Positions 25,855 to 36,411 of a stretch of 64,000 nt of DNA are shown piece after piece (positions within the stretch are counted from its first letter, which is position 1; every line of letters starts with the position of its first letter). Source of the DNA: Mangifera indica (Eukaryota > Streptophyta > Magnoliopsida > Sapindales > Anacardiaceae); the NCBI RefSeq assembly GCF_011075055.1, contig NC_058145.1:6729228-6793227 (forward strand). Reading direction: 5' to 3'. The notes under the pieces are model-generated. The model was given only the letters and a program-made list of their open reading frames with translations. It was not told where the DNA came from and searched no databases. The position numbers and the translations under genes were made by a program.

Positions 25855-27153
25855 TGTTGACTTAAGGAGTCATTATGCTCTTATTTTGATGATAACAAAC
25901 TAATATGTCCCCTAGCATATTAACTAATGATTTTTCTTGAGTGTGTGTTTAGATTGCAAGAATTTATCTAATGCACTTGAAGGAGTTTTAAGATAAAAAT
26001 GAAGACAAAACTCAAGTGAAGAATTCTTGAAAATTTGAAGTAAAACTCAAGTTTAGGTAGACATGTTTGTTACTCGAAGCATTCGTTTTATTAATTTATT
26101 TAAAATGATGAAGTTTTGTGAACTACATTTTCATATCTTAAAGTTGGTTTTGAAAGAATTTTTAAAAATGGGTTAAATTGTCACTTTTCAAAGTTTAAGG
26201 GGTCAAATTGTGATTTTTGAAAATTCAGGGGGTAAAATGTAATAAAATTTGGTCGACCGAATTTGACCAACCGAATCAGCTTCTGAATTATCCAGAAGCC
26301 ATGATTTTGGCTTCCAAAAATTCGGTCAACCGAATTTTGGTTTGAATTTTTCCAACGGCTAGTGCCACGTAAGTTCCATAGAAGTGCCATATCACATCCG
26401 GTTGATCAAATTCCATCCGATCGATCAAATTGTGCATTTTCTAGAAAACTAAAACGGCTATCTTTGTATACAACGGTAACTTTTCTCATTTTCCCCTATA
26501 TAAACCCAATCAAAATTCATTCGAAAAAAACTTTTGCCACCAAGAACTTTCACATATTTGAGAGCAAATTAGTTTTGAGCTATTCACTTGCAAATTCTTC
26601 TCTCTAATCAAAACCCTTGCTCATACACTTTGTAATTTCATTTGCATTGGGTTGTACTAAGCTTTAACTTTCATATACACTCTTGAGAGAGATCATTTTT
26701 CAATTTCATACTAAAATTCGTGCTATAAAAGAGTGAGTTTCACTCTTGGAGAGATTAGCAAATTTCTAGTGAGAGAAATTGAGCTTTAACATTTGTAAAG
26801 GTTAATAGCACCTTGGAAGCTATTTTGGTTGTGAAGAAAAGCTTGGTTGAGGTTTTAGCCAACCAAGGATTAGTGGAATACTCCAAGAGAGAAAGCTTGG
26901 AGGAGTGGATGTAGGCCGGGTTGAGCCGAACCACTATACATCGCATGTTTGATTTTCTCTTCCCTTAACTTATACTTTATGCTATGTTATTTTAAGTGCA
27001 TTGATTATTTGAAATATTTTAGTTATTCTCATAAATTGGATTAAAAATAGGCAACATTATTTGATTTGAATAAATTGTTTTAATTCTCAAATTTGGTAAA
27101 GATAGTTTTAAAATTGCCTAATTTACCCCCCTCTTAAGTCGTTCGATCTTTCA
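25855..27153 (+). repeat. 5' LTR of the inner Sirevirus (1299 bp)
   Basis: Starts TGTTGACTTAAGG, ends CGATCTTTCA. Compared with the 3' LTR it lacks about 120 bp after GCATTCGTTTT (near 26090). It contains palindrome-rich sequence at 26246-26340 built on TTCGGTC(A/G)ACCGAA, a TATATAAA promoter motif at 26497-26504, and a leader running to the primer site. Confidence 0.95.
26497..26504 (+). promoter_or_regulatory. TATA box in the 5' LTR of the inner Sirevirus
   Basis: TATATAAA after a CCCC stretch, also present in the 3' LTR near 35750 as TATATAAACC. It is about 700 bp from the gag start and is the best TATA match in the LTR. Inferred as the retrotransposon promoter. Confidence 0.6.
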
Positions 27154-27155
27154 AT

Positions 27156-27167
27156 TGGTATCAGAGC
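27156..27167 (+). other. primer binding site of the inner Sirevirus
   Basis: TGGTATCAGAGC two bases after the 5' LTR end. This matches the 3' end of plant initiator methionine tRNA, the usual primer for Copia and many Gypsy elements. Confidence 0.93.
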
Positions 27168-27205
27168 TTGGTTGCTTATTCTCATAAACTTAACCGTTTA
27201 GAGCA

Positions 27206-28973
27206 ATGGCCATGAACCTAGGAAAATCCCATACCGTTAGTAAAGGGTTTGCCTCTAATAGACCGCCATTGTTTGATGGCACCGGATATGCCCATTGGAA
27301 AAATCGTATGTCGATTTTCCTTCAAAGTGATTATGAATTGTGGGATGTAGTGCAAGATGGGCCTTTTGTTCCTATGAAAGAAGTAGATGGAAAACAAGTG
27401 CCCAAAACTAGGGAAGAAATGACCCCTCAAGATAAGAAGAATATTGCCATTAATGCTAGAGCTATGAATGTGTTATATTATGCATTAAATGAACATAACT
27501 TTAACAAGGTACAAGCTTGTACCTTGGCTAAAGAAATTTGGGAATTATTGATAGTGTCAAATGAGTGGACTTCACAAGTCAAGGAGACTAAAATTAGCAT
27601 GCTCACACACTTATACGAGTTGTTTAAGATGAATGAAAATGAAACTATTAGTGACATGTTTGATAGATTTATTACCATTGTGAATGAATTGAAAAATCTT
27701 GGTAAAGTTTATACTAACCAAGAAAATGTAAAGAAACTTCTTAGATGTTTGCCTCCTCTTGGGATCCCAAAGTGACGGCAATCGAAGAAGCAAAAAATGT
27801 CAAGACTCTACTTCTTGAAGAGCTTTTAGGTTCACTTCTCACTCATGAGCTTACTATGAAGCAACGACAAATTGAAGAAGTGGAGAAGAAAAAAAAGAGT
27901 ATCGCCTTCAAATTATCCATAAAAGAGAATGAAAAGTTCCTAGAAGAGGAAGAGGAGACATCAAATGATGAAGATGAAGACATTGCACTCTTGAGTAGAA
28001 AGATTGGAAAACTTTTAAGGAATAGAAAGCTAAGAAGAAATGGAAACTTCATAAAAAATGATGCTTCTAAAAGTGAAAGGGGAGAAAGACAAAGGAGAAA
28101 ACAAGTTGTGTGCTATGAATGTAAGAAGTCGGGACACATCAAATATGATTGCCCTCTCCTCAAAATTGGTAGATCAAAAAAGAAAGCAATGAAGGCTACG
28201 TGGGATGATAGCGATGAAAGTGAATCCGAAAATGAGGATAATGAAGTGGTCAACATGTGTTTCATGGCAATTACAAATAATGAGGTAACTAACTCTAACT
28301 CATCTAATACTTGTGATGATTTTGATGACCTAGATGATGAGATAAATGAAAACCCCTCATATGAAGAGTTATATGATACACTTGAAGAGATGAATGAAAA
28401 ACTTGCTCTTTGCATGTCTAAAAATGCAACCCTTAAAAAGAAAAATTTAAATTTGGAAAAGGAAAATGAGTCCTTAAAGAAAGAAAATGAAAATCTTAAA
28501 CAAAAAATCCTTAAGCTTAAAGGAAAAGAAAATGAAGAAAACAAGTATTCCATTTTTGAAAAAGAAAAACAAAAGTTTGAAAATGATCTTTGCATAGCTA
28601 AAGGGAAAAAGAAATTATAGAAAATGAAATTGAAGTTTTAAAAAGGGGAGCAAAGGATTTAAGTGAAATAGTTTTAAAATTTAAAAATGGAAAATATATT
28701 CTTGATAAAATGCTTGGTGTACAAAGGGGAGTCTTAAACAAAAGAGGATTTGGTTATAAACCTTTTATCAAGGCAAAATACTTAAAAAATTATTTTGTTA
28801 AAGCCTCAACTTCAAGTGAATCAAATATAACTTGCAATTATTGTGGAAATAAAGGTCATATCTCATCATCTTGCCCAATTCAAAAGAAATATCATATGGG
28901 CAGTAAGAAAGTGTGGGTTCCTAAGGGAACAAAAACTAACCACCAAAGACCCAACATGATTTGGGTACCTTAG
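27206..28973 (+). pseudogene. gag of the inner Sirevirus, with two frameshifts
   Basis: ATG at 27206 opens a 189-codon frame with RPPLFDGTGYAHWKNRMSIF, KEIWELL and MFDRFITIVNELK, the Copia gag (UBN2-type) capsid region. The frame breaks near 27755 and continues in the next frame (27745-28620). That piece holds the zinc knuckle CYECKKSGHIKYDC (about 28111-28152), an acidic stretch and a long charged coiled coil with KEN repeats (about 28370-28600). A second frame change near 28610 leads into a third piece with another knuckle, CNYCGNKGHISSSC, and the end MIWVP followed by TAG at 28971. Two knuckles and a long coiled coil are typical of Sirevirus gag. Minus-strand frames at 28052-27843 and 28595-28113 are shadows. 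Confidence 0.9.
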
Positions 28974-29000
28974 ACAAATTCTTGAATCTCCCATTGTGTT

Positions 29001-29420
29001 TAGGAACCGAAAAATAAAAGGAAGAAAAGCAAATGGTTCCTCGATAGTGCTTGCTCAAGACACATGACCGGAGATATTTCACTTTTCTCGACAATAAGCA
29101 AGAAAGATGGAGGACATGCCACCTTTGGAGACAATGCAAAAGGTAAAATTATTGGCATTGGAGATATTGGTAACAACTCTCATATTATCATTGAAAATGT
29201 TCTTTTGGTAGATAGTCTTAAGCATAATCTCCTTAGCATTAGTCAACTATGTGATAAAGGATTTAAAGTCATTTTTGAGCCAAATAGTTACACTATAGAA
29301 AATATGAATGATGGAAAAACAAGTTGTGTAGGAAATAGAGATGGAAATGTTTACACCATAGATGTAGAAAATACATCTCATGAAAATATATGTTTCTCCG
29401 CATTGCATGAAAATAGTTAG
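29001..29420 (+). pseudogene. protease and pre-integrase region of the inner Sirevirus
   Basis: After a short stop-containing stretch (TGA 28983, TAG 28998), the frame reads KWFLDSACSRHMTGD. This is the Copia aspartic protease active site, where most relatives have DSGCSRHMTG. Then GGHATFGDNAKGKIIGIG and KHNLLSISQLCDKGFKV, the pre-integrase block. A TAG at 29418-29420 falls directly before the integrase LWHRRLGH. The same frame continues on the far side. Confidence 0.9.
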
Positions 29421-30587
29421 TTGTGGCATAGAAGATTAGGTCATGCTAGCATGGACTTGATTTCAAAAATCTCCAAGAAGGAGCTTGTAAAAGGTCTTCT
29501 GAAAATAGATTTTATTAAAGATAAAATTTGTGATGCATGTCAATTTGGTAAACAAACAAAAAATTCTTTTAAAAGTAAAACTCATATTTCTACATCTAGA
29601 CCTTTACAACTTCTTCATATTGATCTTTTTGGTCCTTCAAGAACCGCAAGCCTAAGTGGAAAACATTATGCTTTTGTTATTGTTGATGATTTTTCAAGAT
29701 TCACTTGGGTATTTTTTCTTGCATTAAAAGATGAAGCCCTCCATGCATTTTCAAAATTTTTCAAGAAAATACAAAAAGAAAAAGAAACGCATATTTCTTG
29801 CATTAGAAGTGATCATGGGGGAGAATTTGAAAATCATTTATTCGAAAACTTTTGTGATGAGCATGGTATTGAACATCAATTCTCTTGTCCTAGAACTCCC
29901 CAACAAAATGGTGTTGTTGAAAGAAAAAATAGGACAATTCAAGAGATGACTAGAACCATGTTAAATGAAAAAACTTTACCTCAATATTTTTGGGCGGAAG
30001 CCGTAAACACCATATGCTATGTTTTAAATCGTGTTTTAATAAGACCATCTTTAGATAAAACTCCATATGAACTTTGGAAAAACAAAAAACCAAATATTGG
30101 TTATTTTAAAGTTTTTGGATGCAAATGCTTTATTTTGAACACAAAAGAAAACTTAGGAAAATTTGATTCAAAATCGGACATTGGCATTTTTCTTAGATAT
30201 TCATCATCTAACAAAGCATATAGAGTGTTTAACAAAAGGACACTAGTAGTTGAGGAATCCATGCATGTTATTTTTGATGAATCTAATCCTTCAACTAGTG
30301 TGCAAGTTGATATTGATGATGATCAAGTTAAGAATGGAGACCAAATGGAAATTCATGATTCACCAAATGATGATAAGGATGAAGCAAATCAAGAGCTAAA
30401 ACATGAAGAAGATAAAGATAAAGATAAAGATCTTCCTAAGGCTTGGAGGTATGCAAATGCTCATCCTAAAGAATTAATTATTGGTGAGGAAAATCAAGGT
30501 GTTAAAACTAGATCATCCTTTAATCTTTGTAATAATTTAGCATTTCTTTCACAATTAGAACCAAAAACATTTCATGATGAATTTTAG
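29421..30587 (+). pseudogene. integrase of the inner Sirevirus
   Basis: Open for 388 codons. The zinc-binding HHCC part is WHRRLGHASM...KICDACQFGKQ. The catalytic core has LLHIDLFGPSRT (first D), IRSDHGGEFENHLF (second D) and PQQNGVVERKNRTIQEM (E). WAEAVNTICYVLNR and the C-terminal ELWKNKKPNIGYFKVFGCKC follow. A TAG at 30585-30587 and a TAA at 30615-30617 separate it from RT in the same frame. Catalytic residues are all present, so the damage is the stops on either side. Confidence 0.92.
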
Positions 30588-32075
30588 ATTTTAGCCATGC
30601 AAAAGGAACTAAATTAATTTGAAAGAAACAATGTTTGGGAACTAGTCCCTCGTCCGGATCATCAATCCGTTATTGGCATAAAATGGGTTTTTAGAAACAA
30701 AATAGATGAATCCGGAGTGGTTGTTAGAAATAAAGCTAAATTAGTGGCTCAAGGCTACAACCAAGAAGAGGGAATAGATTTTGAAGAGACGTTTGCATCG
30801 GTAGCTCGACTAGAATCCATTAGGATGCTTTTGGCATTTGCATGTTCTAAAAATTTTATTTTATATCAAATGGATGTCAAAAGTGTTTTCTTAAATGGAT
30901 TTATCATGGAGGAAGTTTATGTTGAACAACCTCCCGGGTTTGAAAGTCATGATTTCCCAAACCATGTTTTTAAACTTCAAAAAGCTTTTTATGGTTTAAA
31001 ACAAGCACCCTGAGCATGGTATGAATGTTTGAGTAAATTCTTGCTTGAAAAAGACTTTTGCATTGGAAAAGTAGATACTACATTGTTTATTAAGAGAAAA
31101 GAAAATGATATTCTTTTGGTTCAAATTTATGTTGATGATATCATCTTTGGATCTATTAATGTCTCTTTGTGTGAAGAATTTTCTAACCTCATGAGCAAAG
31201 AATTTGAAATGAGCATGATGGGAGAACTCAAGTATTTTCTCAGATTTAATATCAAGCAAAGCAAAAAGGGTATCTTCATCAACCAATCTTCATACATCAA
31301 GGACTTATTAAAGAAGTTTGGCATGGAAGGACTAAAAGCTTTAAGCACACCAATGAGTTCAACTATCAAGCTTACCAAAGATAAGAGTGGGCCAAATGTT
31401 GATGTTAAAATGTATAAAGGTATGATTGACTCTCTTTTATACTTAACCTCTAGTAGACCCGATATTATGTTTAGTGTGTGCTTATGTGCTCGATTCCAAT
31501 CATGTCCCAAGGAATCTCATTTAAAAGCCTTTAAAAGAATCTTCAAATATTTACATGGTACTAGATTTTTAGGGTTGTGGTATCCTAAAGAAACATCTTT
31601 TGACCTAGTGAGCTATTCGGATGCCGACTTTGCCAGAAACCAAGTCGATAGAAAAAGTACTAGTGGTACTTGTCATTTTCTAGGTCATGCATTAGTTTCA
31701 TGGTTTTCAAGGAAACAAAACTCCGTAGCTTTATCAACCACGGAAGCAGAATATATTGTCGCCGGTAGTTGTTGTGCTCAAGCCTTGTGGATGCAACAAA
31801 CTCTTAGGGATTATGGAGTTAGCCTATCTAAAACTCCAATCTTGTGTGACAACACAAGTGCTATTAGCCTGTCCAAAAATCCCATTCAACACTCTCGAAC
31901 CAAGCATATAGAAATTAGATATCATTTTATTCGAGATCATGTTCAAAAGGGTGATATTTGTCTTAATTTTGTATCCACCGAAAATCAACTTGCGGATATC
32001 TTTACAAAACCTCTTGGGGAAGAACGTTTTTGCAAAATTAGAGGTGAACTTGGGATCATGGAATCACCATATTAG
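30588..32075 (+). pseudogene. reverse transcriptase and RNase H of the inner Sirevirus
   Basis: RT starts near [19 protein letters not shown]. It includes [42 protein letters not shown], then a TGA (31011-31013) directly before AWYE. The catalytic VQIYVDDIIFG (about 31119-31151), MMGELKYFLRF and SLLYLTSSRPDIMF follow. RNase H shows SYSDADFA, KSTSGTCHFLG, LSTTEAEYI, ILCDNTSAI, HSRTKHIEIRYHF and QLADIFTKPL, ending MESPY-stop at 32073. The frame is otherwise open for 348 codons. One internal stop in RT is enough to inactivate it. Confidence 0.93.
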
Positions 32076-33147
32076 CATTTGCACTTACATATCATTGTGG
32101 TTGAATTAAAAATGTCAATATATGCTTTATGCTTCATTTTAATGTTTGATCATAGTTGATGTTTCTTTTTGTATCAATTATTATTGCATTGATTTTAATA
32201 TGCTTGATTTAAATTTTCACCATATTTTTGCATAGAATTACATTGCATTTCATGCATGATTGAATAAACAGTGCATAGTTGAATCATTTGGACTCATATA
32301 TGTTCAAATTGAGAACACAAAATGCATAAAACAAGTTGACCAAAATTTTGCAAATTCGGCTGCTGAATTGCAAAATGCAGTCGAATAAATTTTTTGTAAA
32401 ATTTGATCGATGGAATTTTCCAGAATTCGGTCGACCGAATTGGCCGAATTCCAGCGTAAAAGGGCAATTTTCCTTCATTCTTTTCTCACAAAAACTCTAG
32501 CCCTCTTCCGATTCTCTCAACCATTTTTGCTCCACTCTTGCTTAATCCATTTTAAACTCAGAATTTTAGCATCAAATCAATTCCCCACATCATTTCTACT
32601 TGTTCTAGGCCAAAATAACCTTCCAAAACACCACATTTTATCCAAAAATTCCCCCAAAATCTCATTAAACCCTAACCCTAGGTTTTTTAAATTTCATCCA
32701 AAATCCTCAAATTTTGTTGTGGGTTCATCAAATTGATCACAAAATCATCACTGCCAGCATCATTCTTTCAAGCTCCAAGCATCAATTTCTACATATTAGC
32801 CTTCCATAAAAAACCCCCAAATTCCATACCCATTTTCGGATTTGTTTCCAAAACTACCCCTTCCGGTCTACCCTTTTTACTTCTGAATATACCACTGTCA
32901 TCCTCTCATCCTCTCCAACTGTGGTGTGTAGTTAGTTTTCCAATTCGAGTTTGTTTGTGCGAAATTACAATTCTGCCCTTATATGTACATTTGGCTTAGC
33001 ATTCCTTTTTGTCACATTTCATCGTGTTTTGTGTGGTATTTCCTCTCTTGCTCCCTGTTTTATCTTTTAAAAATTTTCAATTTGTAATCTGTTAGCATAA
33101 GTAGTTAGATTTTGTCGTTATTGTGTATATCTTCATTTTCTACAATC
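32076..33147 (+). other. spacer between pol and the env-like ORF of the inner Sirevirus
   Basis: About 1.07 kb. Open frames of 108 and 88 codons (32410-32736 and 32733-32999) have compositionally simple, unconserved translations and I do not regard them as genes. The stretch after the palindrome is pyrimidine- and CAA-rich, like a plant 5' leader. Confidence 0.5.
32424..32441. repeat. perfect 18-bp palindrome between pol and the env-like ORF
   Basis: AATTCGGTCGACCGAATT is its own reverse complement. Near-copies occur in both LTRs of the same element (26246-26265, 26319-26336 and 35505-35610). Palindrome-rich LTRs are known from maize Sireviruses. Here the same motif also occurs inside the element, about 700 bp before the env-like ORF. 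Confidence 0.9.
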
Positions 33148-34468
33148 GTGGTTACCACTTGTCGTAGTAGTGCTAGGCGTTCCCCTAGGCCATCTAGACA
33201 TGTTAGAACTAGCTTTTTAGCACCTATTGCTCAAGGCGAGCCTTCCGAGGCTCCCTTTGATGAGACTCGTTTTCGTTCCACCTAAGCTGTCGCGACTTTT
33301 GCTGAACGCTATAGTCGTCATGGTTTGTGTAAAACTCGACGAGTCGATTTTAACTTGCTAGCTCAGTTTCACCTCCGGTCTTTTTGATAGATTTAGATGG
33401 ACTCGTTTTGTCACCTTAGGTGGTTTTGTCTATCCTACCCTTGTTCGTGAATTTTATGCGAACATGGTGTTTGATCAGTTTCATAACGAGACCACCTCTT
33501 TCGTCCGAGGCCATGAGATTCATCTCTCTCCTGTTAGCCTTCGTGTCACCTTAGGTCTTCTAGTTGTCTATGGTCCTTTTTTTCCCCCCCGAGAGTGGCA
33601 TTTTACTGACCCATTATATCTTGATGCCCTTCGAGCTATAACGGGCAATCCTGACCTTGATGTAGTCTCTCGTCCACCCCATAGGCATCTCACTCTATCA
33701 GCCCGTCTACTTCATAACATTATTGGCTATACTTTTGCACCAAAATCTGGGCATTTCAATGAAGTCAGCACGGTTGATGTCTATCTCCTCTTTCATCTCC
33801 TCTAGGGGTCTCCTATAGACTTTTGTCATGTCATCTTTGATTTGATGGTCTCTACACTATCTCATCGCACCCATCTTCTCCCTTATGCTCCTATTATCAC
33901 ATTGATTCTTTTGGAGGTGGGTGTTTCCTTCTTTGAGGAGCCAAATATCGAGCCAGCTGTTGATCCATATACTATTTCAAACCTCCGTGCTATGGGCTTC
34001 CGACAGCACAATGATGTCTGGCGTCATATTTCTAAGCTAGTACCTGGTGGAGAAAAGGCTGCCGCCGATCTAGGCACTGATATGGATGCTGAGCCCTAGG
34101 CACCTGTTGCTCCAGCTGATACTGATGACACTGACGATGAAGCAGATAAGGACCGAGACTCTTTTGAGTTTCAGGTGCGTACTTTTGGCAAGAGATCTCG
34201 GATGGCTACTGGAGCGAGTTCATCTGTTGAGTCGACCACCACCTCAGCTACTGATCCTATATCTCTTTTATCTGTGGAGCTTACTGAGGTTCGCTCGGAT
34301 TTTGCTGATTTTCGTGTTGAGGTACGCTCAAATTTTATTGATTTTCATGCTGAGGTTTGCTCTAATTTTACTGATGTTCGTGCCAATATTATCGATCTTC
34401 GAGGAGGCATCGATGAGCTTCAAGGAGACATCGCTGAGCTTCTTCATCGTTTTCCTTCACCTTCTTAG
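33148..34468 (+). pseudogene. env-like ORF of the inner Sirevirus, broken
   Basis: Starts at about 33148, where the expected ATG reads GTG. SSARRSPRPSRHVRTSFL is followed by a TAA (about 33282), a frameshift near 33380, then LVREFYANM, FVRGHEIHLSPVSLRVTLGL, LLHNIIGYTFAPKSGHFNEVS and VDVYLLFHLL. After another stop come RTHLLPYAPIITLILLEVGV and AMGFRQHNDVWR, an acidic linker interrupted by TAG at 34097, and a C-terminal heptad-like coiled coil with repeated DFRVEVRSNF / DFHAEVCSNF / DVRANIIDLRG units (about 34300-34440). It resembles the plant-transposon-protein domain of Sirevirus env-like ORFs. No signal peptide or fusion-type segment is visible, so env-like is a positional name. Confidence 0.75.
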
Positions 34469-34685
34469 TTTATCTATATTTTTCATTACTTTCATTATAT
34501 ACTCTTATTTTGCTGTTTTAGACATTGTCTTTATGCATTGCTATGGTTCAGGATGAGTATCGATATATTTTGACATTGTCTTGATGATTTTTTTTTGGAC
34601 CATTTTGGTGATCATTTGCTTTTCCCTTATTTTATCTCTTTGCTCATCTCATTTTATCCATTGCCTTATTCTTTTTGATAATGAC

Positions 34686-34986
34686 AAAGGGGGAGAAAAG
34701 TTTGATTGATGATTGATACTTTCATTTCGTTGATATTGTGGATATTTTGATTAAGATATATGTTGTAGATATTTTGATGAAGATATATGTGATTGATAAG
34801 AGTAATGTTGAACATATTATTATTTGCATATATTCAGGGGGAGGAAACTTGATTTTTTAAGGCGAACTCTTGCAAAATTTTTTAAAAATCATGTGTTTCT
34901 TAACTCCAAGCAAATACATCCATTGATATATTTTACAAAATTCCTTGAAGTGCATATGTGTTTGTCATCATCAAAAAGGGGGAGAT
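34686..34986 (+). other. three polypurine tracts before the 3' LTR
   Basis: AAAGGGGGAGAAAAG (34686-34700), AGGGGGAGGAAA (34836-34847) and AAAAAGGGGGAGAT (34973-34986). The last one abuts the LTR and is the likely plus-strand primer. The two upstream copies match the multiple polypurine tracts reported for Sireviruses. Confidence 0.85.
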
Positions 34987-36406
34987 TGTTGACTCAAGGA
35001 GTCATTATGCTCTTATTTTGATGATAACAAACTAATATGTCCCCTAGCATATTAACTAATGATTTTACTTGAGTGTGTGTTTAGATTGCAAGAATTTATC
35101 TAATGCACTTGAAGAAGTTTCAAGATAAAAATGAAGACAAAGCTCAAGTGAAGAATTCTTGAAGATTTGAAGTAAAACTCAAGTTTAGGTAGACATGTTT
35201 GTAACTCGGAGCATTCGTTTTGATTAGAATTCTTATTTGCATGGGATAGCTCACTTGAAAACTCACTTTCATATCTTTTACATTTTGGGTTAAAATGTCA
35301 TTTTTCAAACTTATTGGGTTAAGCCAATTTTTTCACTAAAGTTTATTAATTTATTTAAAATGATGAAGTTTTGTGAACTACATTTTCATATCTTAAAGTT
35401 GGTTTGAAAGAATTTTCAAAAATGGGTTAAATTGTTATTTTTCAAAGTTTTAGGGGTCAAATCGATTTTTGAAAATTCAGGGGGTAAAATGTGATAAAAT
35501 TTGATCGACCAAATTTGACCGACCGAATCAGCTTCCGAATTATCCAAAAGTCATGATTTTGGCTTCCAGAAATTTGGTCAACCAAATTAAATTCAGTCGA
35601 CCAAATTTTGGTTTGAATATTTCTAACGGCTAGTGCCACGTAAGCTCCACGGAAGTGTCATGTCACATCCGGTTGATCGAATTGTGCATTTTCTAGAAAA
35701 CTAAAATGGCTATCTTTGTGCACAACGGTAACTTTCCTCATTTTCCTTTATATAAACCTAATCAAAATTTGTTCGAAAAGAACTTTGGCTACCAAGAACT
35801 TTCACATATTTGAGAGCAAATTAGTTTTGAGCTATTCATTTGCAAATTCTTCTCTCTAATCAAAACCCTTGCTCATACACTTTGTAATTTCATTTGCATT
35901 GGGTTGTACTAAGCTTTAACTTTCATATACACTCTTGAGAGAGATCATTTTTCAATTTCGTACTAAAATTCGTGCTATAAAAGAGTGAGTTTCACTCTTG
36001 GAGAGATTAGCAAATTTCTAGTGAGAGAAATTGAGCTTTAACATTTGTAAAGGTTAATAGCACCTTGGAAGCTATTTTGGTTGGGAAGAAAAGCTTGGTT
36101 GAGGTTTTAGCCAACCAAGGATTAGTGGAATTCTCCAAGGGAGAAAGCTTGGAGGAGTGGACGTGGGTCGGGTTGAGCCGAACCACTATACATTTCGTGT
36201 TTGATTTTCTTTTCCCTTAAACTTATACTTTATGCTATGTTATTTTGAGTGTATAGATTATTTGAAATATTTTAGTTATTCTCATAAATTGGATTAAAAA
36301 TAGGCAACATTATTTGATTTGAATAAATTGTTTTAATTCTCAAATTTGGTAAAGATAGTTTTAAAATTGCCTAATTCACCCCCCTCTTAGGCCATTCGAT
36401 CTTTCA
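34987..36406 (+). repeat. 3' LTR of the inner Sirevirus (1420 bp)
   Basis: Starts TGTTGACTCAAGG, ends CGATCTTTCA. It is about 120 bp longer than the 5' LTR because of a segment at about 35222-35345 missing there. Otherwise the two are closely similar, with scattered substitutions, pointing to a moderately recent insertion. Confidence 0.95.
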
Positions 36407-36411
36407 GATCT
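36407..36411. repeat. right target site duplication of the inner Sirevirus (GATCT)
   Basis: Identical to 25850-25854. Removing one copy and the element joins the two parts of the Gypsy integrase reading frame on the minus strand. Confidence 0.95.

Larger units (their letters stand above)
25855..36406 (+). mobile_element. inner Sirevirus-like Copia retrotransposon (10,552 bp)
   Basis: Complete from end to end: 5' LTR 25855-27153, primer site 27156-27167, gag, protease, integrase, RT, RNase H, env-like ORF, three polypurine tracts, 3' LTR 34987-36406. GATCT flanks both ends, in a Gypsy integrase gene. Copia order (integrase before RT), the extra ORF after pol and the repeated polypurine tracts place it with Sireviruses. 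Gag carries two frameshifts. From about 28621 to 32075 everything is in one frame but with several stops. It cannot make its own proteins now, although the ends and cis signals look whole. Confidence 0.95.

Noticed and set aside
28113..28595. 160-codon minus-strand frame rich in S and F
   Set aside because: It is the antisense shadow of the lysine/glutamate-rich gag coiled coil on the plus strand.
32410..32999. Two plus-strand frames of 108 and 88 codons between pol and the env-like ORF
   Set aside because: No motif, simple leader-like composition, and no counterpart in the outer Sirevirus.
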